Origin: Rickettsiales bacterium
Lineage (GTDB): Bacteria > Pseudomonadota > Alphaproteobacteria > Rickettsiales > SXRF01
NCBI GenBank assembly: GCA_041396965.1
Contig: JAWKXN010000001.1
Location: 1,798,001 to 1,862,000 of the forward strand
Direction: 5' to 3'
DNA: 64,000 nt
Part shown: positions 24,566-33,819 of the stretch, one piece after another
How the letters are laid out: every line of letters begins with the position of its first letter
Position numbering within the stretch: the stretch's first letter is position 1
Position numbers and translations under genes: made by a program
The notes under the pieces: model-generated
Database searches by the model: none
Seen by the model: the letters and a program-made list of their open reading frames with translations, nothing else
What the model was told of the DNA's origin: nothing

Positions 24566-25318
24566 TCAACTATAAAATCTTGGAGTAAAAACAAATGGTT
24601 GCCTATTTTCTCTTTCAATATTCCTAGTATGTGTTGAGCCAATTATTAACAAGCTACGCATAGTAACCAGCCCCACATCCAACTCACCAAGAGTCGTAAT
24701 AGCTACTTCTTCTCCTTTTCTACCAATATCGGTCGCTATAACCACTATCGTATCTTTGCCCCGCAACTCAATTAATAAGTTTATAGAGTTTATTAAATCC
24801 TGAGTACGATGTTTTGAGGTCGGATTATAAATCGCTAGCACAAAATCCCCAGCGCTTGCCGCCCGCAAGCGCTTTTCTATAATTTCCCACGACTTAAGAT
24901 AAGTTGAAAGTGATATAACACAAAAATCATGCCCCAGTGGTGCGCCAATCTTAGCCGCCGCCGCAAGCATAGCGCTTACTGCTGGAATAACCTCTATATC
25001 TAACTGCCGCCATGAGGCTTTACCTTTTTCTACCGCCTCAAAAACCGCCGCCGCCATACCAAATATCCCAGCGTCACCACCGGATACTATAGCGACCTTC
25101 GCTCCTTTTTCCGCCAGATCTAAAGCAAATTCCGCCCGCTGCACCTCCACCCCATTATCACTAGCGTGTCTTGTCACCGTAACCGTTTCCGGCACAAAAG
25201 TGACATAAGGAGTATATCCCACAATATCAGTCGCTTGACGCAACACATCACTAGCCTCAGGAGTAAGCCATTCCTCATTTCCTGCCCCGAGCCCAACAAC
25301 TCTAAGCCATCCACTCAT
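24566..25318 (-). CDS. cobJ: Precorrin-3B C17-methyltransferase
   Basis: A 250-residue SAM-dependent tetrapyrrole methylase that methylates C17 and drives ring contraction of precorrin-3B to precorrin-4. Motifs: VGLGAGNEEWLTPEA, the glycine-rich IVSGGDAGIFGMAAAVFEA, and AVSAMLAAAAKIGAPLGHDF. It overlaps cobI by four bases (ATGA) and ends the minus-strand cob operon. Confidence 0.94.
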   Translation of the reverse strand: MSGWLRVVGLGAGNEEWLTPEASDVLRQATDIVGYTPYVTFVPETVTVTRHASDNGVEVQRAEFALDLAEKGAKVAIVSGGDAGIFGMAAAVFEAVEKGKASWRQLDIEVIPAVSAMLAAAAKIGAPLGHDFCVISLSTYLKSWEIIEKRLRAASAGDFVLAIYNPTSKHRTQDLINSINLLIELRGKDTIVVIATDIGRKGEEVAITTLGELDVGLVTMRSLLIIGSTHTRNIERENRQPFVFTPRFYS

Positions 25319-26043
25319 ATCTGCCGTCCATTGCCGGATATAATTATCATTGAGAAATAAGGAGCACTGGAATCTTTCTTATCCTTTAACGGAATGATTC
25401 TCTGCTTTTCCATTGTTCCATACTCAACATAAATCGCGCGTTCCAACATATCCGCTTGCTCAATCGTACGCCTCGCCTTTGTGAAGCCTTTTCCTAACTT
25501 CATGATAACAGCCGCGTCAGTTACTTTTAGCTTACTAAGCAATTCTTCCTCTGGTAGGGTAGCGGGAATTACCGTAAGCACGTCATCCCCCCACGTTATC
25601 GGCACTCCCGCCGCTGACCAGCAACCAGCCATAGCCGGAACCCCAGCGATAACCTCGCAAGGAAACTCATCCACAAGCCTTCTATATAGATGCATAAATG
25701 AGCCATAAAAAAATGGATCTCCTACGCAAGGTACCGCGACACCCTCTCCCAAAGAAAGTTTTTCCGCTATTTTTCGCGCTGACTCCTCATAAAAATCAGC
25801 TATAAGCTGTGTGTAACGAGAATCCGTCACCGGATATTCAGTAGTTACCGGATAAACTAGCGGCATTTCCTCGTGATTATCAGTTACATATTCCGCCATG
25901 ATAGTACGAGCGTGCCCAGTCTTACCACCTTTGGAAAAATAGGCGATAATACGGGTATTTTTTAACACCCGCACCGCCTTAACCGTCATCAGATCAGGGT
26001 CACCAGAGCCAAGACCCACACCATAAAGAGTTCCTATTTTCAT
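25315..26043 (-). CDS. cobI: Precorrin-2 C20-methyltransferase
   Basis: A 242-residue SAM-dependent methylase acting on precorrin-2 to give precorrin-3A. Motifs: LYGVGLGSGDPDLMTVKA at the N-terminus, VAVPCVGDPFFYGSFMHLY, and VIAGVPAMAGCWSAAGVPI. ATGA overlaps with cobH upstream and cobJ downstream show tight translational coupling. Confidence 0.94.
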   Translation of the reverse strand: MKIGTLYGVGLGSGDPDLMTVKAVRVLKNTRIIAYFSKGGKTGHARTIMAEYVTDNHEEMPLVYPVTTEYPVTDSRYTQLIADFYEESARKIAEKLSLGEGVAVPCVGDPFFYGSFMHLYRRLVDEFPCEVIAGVPAMAGCWSAAGVPITWGDDVLTVIPATLPEEELLSKLKVTDAAVIMKLGKGFTKARRTIEQADMLERAIYVEYGTMEKQRIIPLKDKKDSSAPYFSMIIISGNGRQI

Positions 26044-26675
26044 ATCTCTTTTTCCTGCGCTATTGCGTTTACAGCAGCAACCGTCATCGCGCTACCACCT
26101 CTGCGCCCACGCACCACCGCGTATGGTATCCTTCCATCACTCATGAGAGCCTCTTTTGATTCGGCAGCACCGACAAAACCAACCGGCATACCAATAACCG
26201 CCGCCGGAATTGGCGCGCCATTATCTAGCATTTCCAACAAATAAAACAGTGATGTTGGCGCGTTACCAATAGCAATTACCGCTCCTGCCATTTTATCCCG
26301 CCATAATTCCATTGCCGCCGCCGACCGAGTATTACCAATTTTTTTAGCGAGTTCTGGAACTCTTTCATCAGCAAGCGTACATATCACCTCATTACCAGCG
26401 GGCAAACGACTTCTGGTTATCCCGCTTGCTATCATTTTAGCGTCACATAAAATCGGCGCGCCACCGAGCAAAGCGCCGCGAGCGATACGTACCATATTTT
26501 CCGAGAAGAAAATATCCGAAGCAACATCCACCATACCACAAGCGTGAATGATTCTTACCGCTACTTTTTCCTCATCAGCATCAAACCGTGAAAACTCCGC
26601 CTCCGCGCGAATCATAGAGAAAGATTTTTTATAAATCTCCGCCCCATCACGTATATAATCATATTTATTTTTCAT
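26040..26675 (-). CDS. cobH: Precorrin-8X methylmutase
   Basis: A 211-residue enzyme that moves the C11 methyl of precorrin-8X to C12, giving hydrogenobyrinic acid. The catalytic His is in VRIIHACGMVDVA (about residue 45). GALLGGAPILCDAKMIASGI, IGNAPTSLFYLLEML and GMPVGFVGAAESKEAL are typical. It starts three bases after the RelE-type toxin gene, so the toxin-antitoxin pair now sits directly upstream within the transcript. Confidence 0.94.
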   Translation of the reverse strand: MKNKYDYIRDGAEIYKKSFSMIRAEAEFSRFDADEEKVAVRIIHACGMVDVASDIFFSENMVRIARGALLGGAPILCDAKMIASGITRSRLPAGNEVICTLADERVPELAKKIGNTRSAAAMELWRDKMAGAVIAIGNAPTSLFYLLEMLDNGAPIPAAVIGMPVGFVGAAESKEALMSDGRIPYAVVRGRRGGSAMTVAAVNAIAQEKEI

Positions 26676-26678
26676 TAG

Positions 26679-27005
26679 TTATTCTAAATCCTCTATGTCC
26701 AATGGTTGTCGCGAAGCGTGCCTGATAGTTAGGATACGAACTTCTTTATCTTCTTCCACCACATGATAAATGATTCTATAACAGGACGTGTTCCTGCCGT
26801 AAAGCAAGTGCCTGATTTCATATTCAAAATCTTCTGATTCTAGTATAAGAGAGTAACGGTTAGGCATAACAGAAAGAGAAGCTATGGAAGAAAAAACTCC
26901 CATGCGCCACTTTCTAGCACTTATTAAAGAAAACGCGGCTACATATCCATAAATAAACTCAACATCAGCTTCGGCCTGTGGCTGAATAATTATTTTATAT
27001 GCCAT
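26679..27005 (-). CDS. RelE/ParE-family toxin
   Basis: A toxin of about 108 residues starting at ATG 27005 (MAYKIIIQPQAEADVEF); the open frame reaches a TTG at 27026 that I reject. The fold signature of the RelE/ParE superfamily is visible: an N-terminal strand, helix ARKWRMGVFSSIASLSVMP, then EYEIRHLLYGRNTSCYRIIYHV and VRILTIRHASRQP. The start overlaps the antitoxin stop by 11 bases. Whether it cuts mRNA or poisons gyrase cannot be told by eye. It lies between cobG and cobH on the same strand. Confidence 0.85.
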   Translation of the reverse strand: MAYKIIIQPQAEADVEFIYGYVAAFSLISARKWRMGVFSSIASLSVMPNRYSLILESEDFEYEIRHLLYGRNTSCYRIIYHVVEEDKEVRILTIRHASRQPLDIEDLE

Positions 27006-27276
27006 GCTTAACGTCAAATTCAGCAAAAAACTCTTCTATTGGACGACCATCACCTCTTAGAGATTGTGCCAATCCCTCACGGATTGCCTCTAAATCTTCC
27101 GCATACTGTAATTTATCAAGTAATTTCTGATAAGATTGTGCGTCCTGAACCACCAGCTCGGCTTTACCATTTACCGTAAGAACTATAGGGTTCTCAGACT
27201 CCTTCAACTTATTAAGAATTCCTTTTGGATTACGTTGAAAATCCGTAATAGAATGAATATCATTAAGATTTACCAT
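26995..27276 (-). CDS. Phd/YefM-family antitoxin
   Basis: A 93-residue antitoxin. GGAG six bases before ATG 27276 fixes the start; upstream in-frame ATGs at 27303 and 27321 lack such a site. The N-terminal DNA-binding half fits Phd/YefM: SITDFQRNPKGILNKLKESE, PIVLTVNGKAELVVQDAQSY. The C-terminal EAIREGLAQSLRGDGRPIEEF should wrap the toxin. It overlaps the toxin gene and probably autoregulates the pair. Confidence 0.87.
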   Translation of the reverse strand: MVNLNDIHSITDFQRNPKGILNKLKESENPIVLTVNGKAELVVQDAQSYQKLLDKLQYAEDLEAIREGLAQSLRGDGRPIEEFFAEFDVKHGI

Positions 27277-27310
27277 ATTTTTCTCCAAATCATGATATTT
27301 CATGATAATA

Positions 27311-28327
27311 TTATTTTTCACTCAAGTCCATAGTTATATCCGCTTTCCCACGATAAGCGCAACCTTTAGAACATCCGGTTATATGCACTATTTTCGTGTT
27401 ATCAGGGTTATCCTTAATCCAACTACGCGCGAAATTTCTGGTGTCTCTTAGGGCCGATGAGCAAGCGGGAGAGCCCACGCAAGCATGTATATTAAAGCGA
27501 GGGTCTTTTTCATTTATTATAAACCCTAAATCAGCGAGTAAACTTAGAACAACAGTAGAATTATTAACCATAATATTTGGCAAAATCACCCTACGAAATG
27601 GCGCGAATATCACCTCACCACTACCATATTTTTCAGCGATTCCAGAAATCTCCGCTAGCTGCCATGCCTCCATCTCACCAAACTCAGGACTTGCTATAAC
27701 CACTCCAGACTCCTCATCAAGCGAAATAAAGCCGATAGGAATTCGTGTAGAATTTATAGCAGCGATTTTTTTATCACATTTTTTGATAGCGTTTAATTTT
27801 TCCAGAATAGAACCTATAATATCACCTTCATCCTGCCCTCTTCCTTTGTTAGATGGCAAAAAAGGGATATACAAATCACAAGCAAGACCAGAAAGAGGGA
27901 ATACTCCGCCACCATCAACAACTATCAGAAATTTATCCGGTAGCGCTATATCAGCCGCTATCAGAGCAGAATATAGCTTATCAGCGAATTTTTGAGATCC
28001 TTCGTCAAACTGACTTGCTATAATATTAAACATGAAATCTTTTATAAAACCCAGACCCGCCAATTCCTCCCTGAGCGGCTCATAAGTCGCTGGCCTCACT
28101 CCACGAATCTGTAATTTTCCACGATTTGATAAGTCCAGATTAGCATTCCCATATTTTGCGGAAATATCCGCTATTTTCTCCAAAATATCCGCACTAACTA
28201 AACCAAATTTAATCGGAATACGCACCAATAAACCATCACCAGATTCCATTGGTTTTTCAAGACTAGGGCACCAACCTTTCACTAGCTTACTACTTATTGA
28301 TTCCTCCTCCACCAAGATTTTTAGCAT
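27311..28327 (-). CDS. cobG: Precorrin-3B synthase (nitrite/sulfite reductase-like)
   Basis: CobG is the oxygen-dependent monooxygenase that turns precorrin-3A into precorrin-3B, which marks the aerobic pathway. The 338-residue protein has VKGWCPSLEKPMESGDGLL, DLSNRGKLQIRG, and the 4Fe-4S ligands in ACVGSPACSSALRDTRNFA and HITGCSKGCAYRGKADIT. It is shorter than described family members (often 400 or more) and stops about ten residues after the last Cys, close to the toxin-antitoxin module; the native tail may have been lost there. The start overlaps the upstream kinase gene by 38 bases. Confidence 0.88.
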   Translation of the reverse strand: MLKILVEEESISSKLVKGWCPSLEKPMESGDGLLVRIPIKFGLVSADILEKIADISAKYGNANLDLSNRGKLQIRGVRPATYEPLREELAGLGFIKDFMFNIIASQFDEGSQKFADKLYSALIAADIALPDKFLIVVDGGGVFPLSGLACDLYIPFLPSNKGRGQDEGDIIGSILEKLNAIKKCDKKIAAINSTRIPIGFISLDEESGVVIASPEFGEMEAWQLAEISGIAEKYGSGEVIFAPFRRVILPNIMVNNSTVVLSLLADLGFIINEKDPRFNIHACVGSPACSSALRDTRNFARSWIKDNPDNTKIVHITGCSKGCAYRGKADITMDLSEK

Positions 28328-28913
28328 CTCTTATTGTCTCTACCAAACTCACAGGCTTTTCATATTCATGAAACAGTTTATTTTTTTGCTTTCTACCAAC
28401 ATACTCCACGTTATCAAATTCTCCCTCCTGTATTGGCTCTACTTCTCTTAAATTAACGGTATTTATTGTACCAAAACGCTTATCAACCATAGATCTGAAA
28501 AGTAGCCTTTTGACATGTTCTTCCTCCGATGGAGGATGAATGACGACAGCAGTACTCTTATAATCATATTTATCAGAATCTTTGGCAATGGACAAGATGA
28601 CCGCACGCGATTTTGATGAATAGTTAGAGGTATCCACGATAATATTATCACCACTCCTGATCGCTTTTTTAAGCGTATCAACAAACCTTGATTCTATAAC
28701 ATACCGTTTATTATAATAAACCTCATCATGAGAAGGTGTATAACCTGAACCATGGCTAATATCCTTCCTCAAGCCCTCCAGTATATCATCAAACGATATA
28801 ATAACATACCCTTTGTGTTCCTGCTTATGAGTACAAACATAATGACTTTTACCAACACCACACGTACCAACTAGTAGCTTAATTTGTCTTTCTGGTTTCT
28901 CTTTATTATCCAT
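28290..28913 (-). CDS. Predicted P-loop kinase, unknown substrate
   Basis: A 207-residue P-loop protein with Walker A GTCGVGKSH (residues 16-24) and a second motif IVDTSNYSSKSRAVIL, the layout of the AAA_33/zeta-toxin/polynucleotide-kinase group. IISFDDILEGLRKDI resembles the catalytic Asp helix of those kinases. It ends in a Gly-rich tail (LGGGGINK) that overlaps cobG. No cob pathway step is known to need it, so it may be an accessory gene; a phosphotransfer or toxin-like role is possible. The substrate is unknown. Confidence 0.65.
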   Translation of the reverse strand: MDNKEKPERQIKLLVGTCGVGKSHYVCTHKQEHKGYVIISFDDILEGLRKDISHGSGYTPSHDEVYYNKRYVIESRFVDTLKKAIRSGDNIIVDTSNYSSKSRAVILSIAKDSDKYDYKSTAVVIHPPSEEEHVKRLLFRSMVDKRFGTINTVNLREVEPIQEGEFDNVEYVGRKQKNKLFHEYEKPVSLVETIRDAKNLGGGGINK

Positions 28914-28940
28914 AACATTTTCCCTAAGAACGGCTAATTT

Positions 28941-28960
28941 TAGTTTATTTTAATAAACTA
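28941..28960. promoter_or_regulatory. Perfect AT-rich dyad between cobN and kinase gene
   Basis: TAGTTTATT(TT)AATAAACTA is a perfect 9+9 dyad, 28 bases upstream of the kinase start and about 50 downstream of the cobN stop (minus strand). It may be an operator or a weak terminator; the stem is AT-rich. Confidence 0.35.
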
Positions 28961-29007
28961 ATCAAAACTATTATTAACTTTATTTAGGGTCTAGACACTT
29001 ATTTAAT

Positions 29008-32000
29008 TTACATTTCAGCGAACAATTCTACTGTAGAATTCCTGAGTGGCACCCAGAGGCCACGTTCTATCGCCTCATTGAGCCGTGCGATAATCGCCTG
29101 AAAAGCCTCCGGATTTTTGTCACACAAAAACTCTCTTACTTGCTCATCATGCAGGTAAGCGTCAGCGACTAAATCAAACTGCTCTGAATTTACGCTACCA
29201 CTACTTGCCGCCAGCGCGAATAAATTATCCACCACATCGGCGATTGCCGCCGCTCCAACGTAACCATGTCGCATCTGCCCACTAATCCATTGTGGATTTA
29301 TCGCTCTTGCGTGCATGGTAAGTGATATTTCCTCAGCTAAAGTACGGGTTTTTATCTTCTCTGGATTAGTCGTATCTACATGATAAAGCACCGGACTCGC
29401 GCCAAGCATATTAGCGGCAGCGGCGAAACCTCCCTCACTATCAGCGAAATCCGCGCCACTTAATACATCAACTTCCCGTAAATCCTGCACATGAATGAGC
29501 GCGTCACTTGCCAAAACCCGCTTCTGTAAATCTAAAGCGGCAACTTCTCCATCCGCCCCCCTGCCATAAGCAAATTGTGAAGCATCAAGATACGCCTTTC
29601 CTAAATCAGAACGCTCTTTCCACATTCCACTATCAACAAGCTTCGTGGTTCCCGCTCCATACGCTCCTTGTGCGTTACCAAATATTCGCCATTCTTTTTC
29701 TATTCCCTGCAATTTCGCTATCGCCGCCACCGCGTCATCAAATAATAATATAAGATTAGGAAACATATCACGAAACAAACCAGATATACGCAGTGTCACA
29801 TCCACCCTACGCCACTGCATATCCTCATCCGCTATAATCTCAAAACCGGAAACACGCTGCGTTGTCTCATCCCAAATAATATTTACTCCCATAAGATGCA
29901 AGGCCTGCGCTATCTCATCCCCACCAGTACGCAGAGTCGCCGATCCCCATAAATCCATCATAATATTTTTTGGGAAATCTCCATTATCCTGTATATAACG
30001 CCGGATAAAATCCTCCGCCGCGCGCTTACCTATTACATTTGAGGTTTTAGTCGGGATAGTGCGAGGGTCAACTCCGATAAGATTGCGTCCTGTCGGCAAC
30101 ACATCCACCCTACCACGTGATGGCGCTCCACCGGCACTCGGAGGCACAAACCTACCAGAAAGCGCGGCAAGAAAGTTTCTTCTCTCATTTTTAGCGCAAC
30201 TATCATTATCACCAGCGGCAAATACATGCAAACCATCGCCAACCCGCTGCTCTTTTATATCACATAAATGTGCTTCAAGCGCGCTCATCACCGCAGCATC
30301 ATCACTACCGGCAAAAGATAATCCACTCTTCTTCGCCCTAAAAATAATCTCATCACGTAATAGTTTCATCCGCCGACCATCAAGCCCATCCGCAGCTCCA
30401 TACTCATCGGTGAGATTTTCTAACTCAGCAAGCTCTTCTGTAAGCTCCACCTGATTAAGCGGTGGGGTCATATGGCTGATTATCACAGCTGAAATCCGCC
30501 TTTTTGCCTGTGCCGCCTCACCAGCGTCTGATACTATATAAGGATAAATTACCGGTGTCGCACCAAGAGCGACCTCCGGCCAGCAATCCTCTGATATTGC
30601 TACAGTCTTCGCCGGCAACCACTCAAGATTACCATGCGTTCCGACATGCACTAAAGCGTCCATCTTAAACTCATCACGTAGCCAAAAATAAAAAGCGAGA
30701 TAATTATGGCATGGTGGAGTAGCGCCATCATGATAGCCGGTTTTTTTATCAGCAAGTGAACCTCTATCCGGCTGGGTAGCGACCACCACATTACCACATA
30801 ATTTTACTGAAAAAGAAAAATCATCCGTTGGAATATCACCCCAAACATACTTAACCGCCTGCTGATTCTCCGGCGACAAAGATAAAAAACGTTTTTTATA
30901 ATCCGCGATATTATACTTAATCTTTTCCTCGCCAACCATCAATCTATATCCATTACCCACAGCGTAACCATCATCAGCGAGCATCCCCAAAATATTATCC
31001 ACGCTGGCAAAAGCGTCAAGTCCAACCGCGAAACCTTGCCGCCCATCACGCTGCGGGTAGTCTGACAAAATAACCGCCAATTTTTTATTAAAGTTATTTT
31101 TCTTACGCAGATTCATCCACGCCACCGCTAATTCTGTCACATACTCAACCCGTCCAAAATCCGGCTTGTTTAGCTGTGGAATAAATTCCAATTTCTCATT
31201 GTTATTTCCATTTTCCGTAAAAGAAACCGCGCGAGTAAATATCCGTCCATCCGCTTCGGGAAGAACTACTTGCATCGCCATATCACTGGTAGAAAGCCCA
31301 CGTTTTGACTCCTGCCAATCAGCGTAAGACATATTAGCGGTTGCTATCTGTAAAACCGGAATATCAAGATAGGCAAGCGGATGCTCTCCATTTCCGGCGG
31401 AAAAAAACGTCGCATCAATTAATATATCTGGTGGATTTTTATCTAGCTCTGCCCGTAAGAAAGATAATGAACTATCATCTTTAAGGCTGCTTATCATAAA
31501 CGCCTTAACAGATATATTCCGACTACGGAATGATTCTATAATAGAATCAATAACAGCGACATCCCCCGCCAAATAATGCGCTCTATAAAAAATAATAGCA
31601 ATATTTCCATAATGTTCATCGGCCACTACCTCCCTATATAAAGCGGCATACGGCATAATTTTAGGTGTAACATTTATTTTTGCACCAGTAATCAACCCAC
31701 AAGCGTAAGCAAAAACCTGACGAAAATTCTCAACACCACCCTGCGCTAGAGACTGCTCTATATTCTCTAACTGACCACGCTCAACGTTAGAAAACTTAAA
31801 TAAGCGATGATCATAACTATTACCAGAAATCATTATTAGTTTTATGTTTTTTCGGGAAGCAAGCCTCGCCAACTCATCAACCCCGTACTTCCACCAGTCA
31901 TACCCTCCAAGCAGGCGGATTATTATCACTTTGGCGTATGCCGCCACCTGCTCAATATAAAGATCTACCGAAAGAGGGTGTTTTAACCTTGAAAGTCTGG

Positions 32001-32157
32001 AAATACGAATATTAGCGGCATCGCTGGATGCCGCCGCCATACAGGAAAGATCCGAATCAGTAAATGACAGAAAAACTATATCCGCCGGAGTCTGCTCAGG
32101 GTTAAGCGGTATATCAACGTCCTCTATCGTCTGTGACTGTTTTACAGAAAGATGCAA
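29008..32157 (-). CDS. cobN: Cobaltochelatase subunit CobN (TTG start)
   Basis: CobN is the large subunit of the ATP-dependent aerobic cobaltochelatase that inserts Co2+ into hydrogenobyrinate a,c-diamide. Visible: LNPEQTPADIVFLSFTDSDL at the N-terminus, RAHYLAGDVAVIDSIIES, DALVHVGTHGNLEWLP and INPQWISGQMRHGYVGAAAI. At 1049 residues it is somewhat shorter than well-studied homologues (about 1250). The start is TTG 32157: no ATG lies in frame before residue 40, and the homologous N-terminus (MHL...QTPADIV) begins here. The AAA partner subunits of the chelatase are not in the window; the cobS and cobT here are different genes. Confidence 0.93.
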   Translation of the reverse strand: MHLSVKQSQTIEDVDIPLNPEQTPADIVFLSFTDSDLSCMAAASSDAANIRISRLSRLKHPLSVDLYIEQVAAYAKVIIIRLLGGYDWWKYGVDELARLASRKNIKLIMISGNSYDHRLFKFSNVERGQLENIEQSLAQGGVENFRQVFAYACGLITGAKINVTPKIMPYAALYREVVADEHYGNIAIIFYRAHYLAGDVAVIDSIIESFRSRNISVKAFMISSLKDDSSLSFLRAELDKNPPDILIDATFFSAGNGEHPLAYLDIPVLQIATANMSYADWQESKRGLSTSDMAMQVVLPEADGRIFTRAVSFTENGNNNEKLEFIPQLNKPDFGRVEYVTELAVAWMNLRKKNNFNKKLAVILSDYPQRDGRQGFAVGLDAFASVDNILGMLADDGYAVGNGYRLMVGEEKIKYNIADYKKRFLSLSPENQQAVKYVWGDIPTDDFSFSVKLCGNVVVATQPDRGSLADKKTGYHDGATPPCHNYLAFYFWLRDEFKMDALVHVGTHGNLEWLPAKTVAISEDCWPEVALGATPVIYPYIVSDAGEAAQAKRRISAVIISHMTPPLNQVELTEELAELENLTDEYGAADGLDGRRMKLLRDEIIFRAKKSGLSFAGSDDAAVMSALEAHLCDIKEQRVGDGLHVFAAGDNDSCAKNERRNFLAALSGRFVPPSAGGAPSRGRVDVLPTGRNLIGVDPRTIPTKTSNVIGKRAAEDFIRRYIQDNGDFPKNIMMDLWGSATLRTGGDEIAQALHLMGVNIIWDETTQRVSGFEIIADEDMQWRRVDVTLRISGLFRDMFPNLILLFDDAVAAIAKLQGIEKEWRIFGNAQGAYGAGTTKLVDSGMWKERSDLGKAYLDASQFAYGRGADGEVAALDLQKRVLASDALIHVQDLREVDVLSGADFADSEGGFAAAANMLGASPVLYHVDTTNPEKIKTRTLAEEISLTMHARAINPQWISGQMRHGYVGAAAIADVVDNLFALAASSGSVNSEQFDLVADAYLHDEQVREFLCDKNPEAFQAIIARLNEAIERGLWVPLRNSTVELFAEM

Positions 32158-32167
32158 TGTATTTTCT

Positions 32168-32665
32168 TTATAAAGTTTTCTGAACTTTGGTAGATGAAGT
32201 ATCCATTATATATTTATCCCTTAAATTTTGTACACCGGAAAAAACATCAAGAGTATCAGAAAATGCCCTCTTCATACGCTTCTTAGCAGTTTCAACGTCA
32301 TCTGAATCTTTTGCTTTAATTTCTCTCATCTGACTCAATGCCTCTTCCAATATTTTACTAGCGTCACTAAATAATTCAATAGCTTTACCATATGCATCTA
32401 TACCAGCTCTAGATCCACCATTTGCTAAAGCCTTTGCTATATATTCATTTATCCCCGTAACATTTTGAGCGGATTCTTTTAAGAATGAACTAACTTCCTT
32501 CCCAATCTCGGGATCAACAAATTCTATATCCCCTCCGACTGTTATTGTATCACTAGTTGCCCTGACAGTTTTAATCTTAAAATGTTGATATAGATTGTCT
32601 ATGAATTGTAAACAATCCCTATTATAGCTACCTAAAGCCTGTTCAAAACTTTTATTTACTTCCAC
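32168..32665 (-). CDS. Hypothetical helical protein
   Basis: A 165-residue soluble protein that I do not recognise. It is mostly amphipathic helix (LGSYNRDCLQFIDNLYQHF, AIELFSDASKILEEALSQM, AKKRMKRAFSDTLDVFSGV) around a short beta-like stretch (TITVGGDIEFVD). No signal peptide or catalytic motif is seen. It lies between cobW and cobN on the same strand, with its stop ten bases before the cobN TTG, so cobN may be translated by coupling to it. It is probably an accessory gene inserted in the operon. Confidence 0.55.
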   Translation of the reverse strand: MEVNKSFEQALGSYNRDCLQFIDNLYQHFKIKTVRATSDTITVGGDIEFVDPEIGKEVSSFLKESAQNVTGINEYIAKALANGGSRAGIDAYGKAIELFSDASKILEEALSQMREIKAKDSDDVETAKKRMKRAFSDTLDVFSGVQNLRDKYIMDTSSTKVQKTL

Positions 32666-32748
32666 AACCAGCCTCCAGCATAAAAAATATATTAAATTAG
32701 CTTAATACATCAATACATATAGAAAAGTAATTAGCAACCCATTATTTC

Positions 32749-33777
32749 TCAGCTGCCAAAAACTCCTTTAATCCCCTCACTATCAAGACCTTTGCGACCA
32801 ATTACCACCAATCTACCAGAGATTTTTGACTGGGTTTTTATATCAAATTGCCCAGAAACCCTACTCCCCACCGCCTGCACTAGATAACGCAACGGACGTT
32901 CCTTAATACTCACAAAGCCTTTAACTCGCAAAGCCCCATACAATTCAGCTATTATATTAATTTTATTATATAAAGCCTCGATGCTAGAAAATTCTGGCAC
33001 ATTTATAACAAAGCTCTCAAAATCATCGTGGTCATGCTCAGCTTCACTATCATGGTGTGATATTCTATTATCTATATCAGCCTCAGCTTCCGCTTTTATT
33101 CCAAGCAATATGTCAGGTGATACTTTACCATGCGCCACCTCAATTATCGGCACTCCAGCGCGCGCCTCTTTTCTGACATTATTTCTTACCACTTCCACAT
33201 TTTTTGTATCAATCTGATCTATCTTATTTAAGATCACCATATCAGCACATAGTAATTGATCCTCATAAACTTCCGCTAGCGGATTATCATGATCTACCAA
33301 TCCTATATCCTCTCTCTGCTGATTTATCGCCTCTATATTATCAGCGAAATCACCAGCGAAAACCGCAGGAGTATCAACAACCGCCACCACCCCATCAACA
33401 GTTAATTTTGAGCGTATCTCCGGCCAATCAAAAGCTTTGACCAGCGGTTTAGGTAGGGCAAGCCCTGAAGTCTCTATTATTATATGGTCAAAACCATCTT
33501 TCATAGACAGGATTTTTTCCATAGCAGGCAAAAAATCATCAGCGACCGTGCAACATATACAACCGTTTGGCAGTTCAATAATAGATGACTCAGGACAATT
33601 ATCAGCTTTACATGATTTTAGAATATCACCATCCACCCCCTCATCGCCAAACTCATTGATAAGAAGGGCTATCTTTCTATCAGCGGCGCTTTCTATAACA
33701 TGCTTAATCAGTGATGTTTTACCAGCACCGAGAAAACCAGTGACGATAGTAGTAGGTATTTTTGTTATTTTTCTCAT
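32749..33777 (-). CDS. cobW: CobW-family GTPase/metallochaperone
   Basis: A 342-residue G3E-family GTPase with Walker A GFLGAGKTS (residues 14-22), the metal-binding CxCC in NGCICCTVADD (72-80), Walker B IIIETSGLA, NKIDQID, and a His/Asp-rich loop (SHHDSEAEHDHDDFES). CobW delivers Co2+ to the cobaltochelatase, and its place upstream of cobN supports that job over Zn-specific relatives. The C-terminal CobW_C domain (LRVKGFVSIKERPLRYLVQ) is present. Confidence 0.92.
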   Translation of the reverse strand: MRKITKIPTTIVTGFLGAGKTSLIKHVIESAADRKIALLINEFGDEGVDGDILKSCKADNCPESSIIELPNGCICCTVADDFLPAMEKILSMKDGFDHIIIETSGLALPKPLVKAFDWPEIRSKLTVDGVVAVVDTPAVFAGDFADNIEAINQQREDIGLVDHDNPLAEVYEDQLLCADMVILNKIDQIDTKNVEVVRNNVRKEARAGVPIIEVAHGKVSPDILLGIKAEAEADIDNRISHHDSEAEHDHDDFESFVINVPEFSSIEALYNKINIIAELYGALRVKGFVSIKERPLRYLVQAVGSRVSGQFDIKTQSKISGRLVVIGRKGLDSEGIKGVFGS

Positions 33778-33819
33778 TTTATATCCTATATTTATACCCT
33801 AAATTGTTTGAACTCATCG

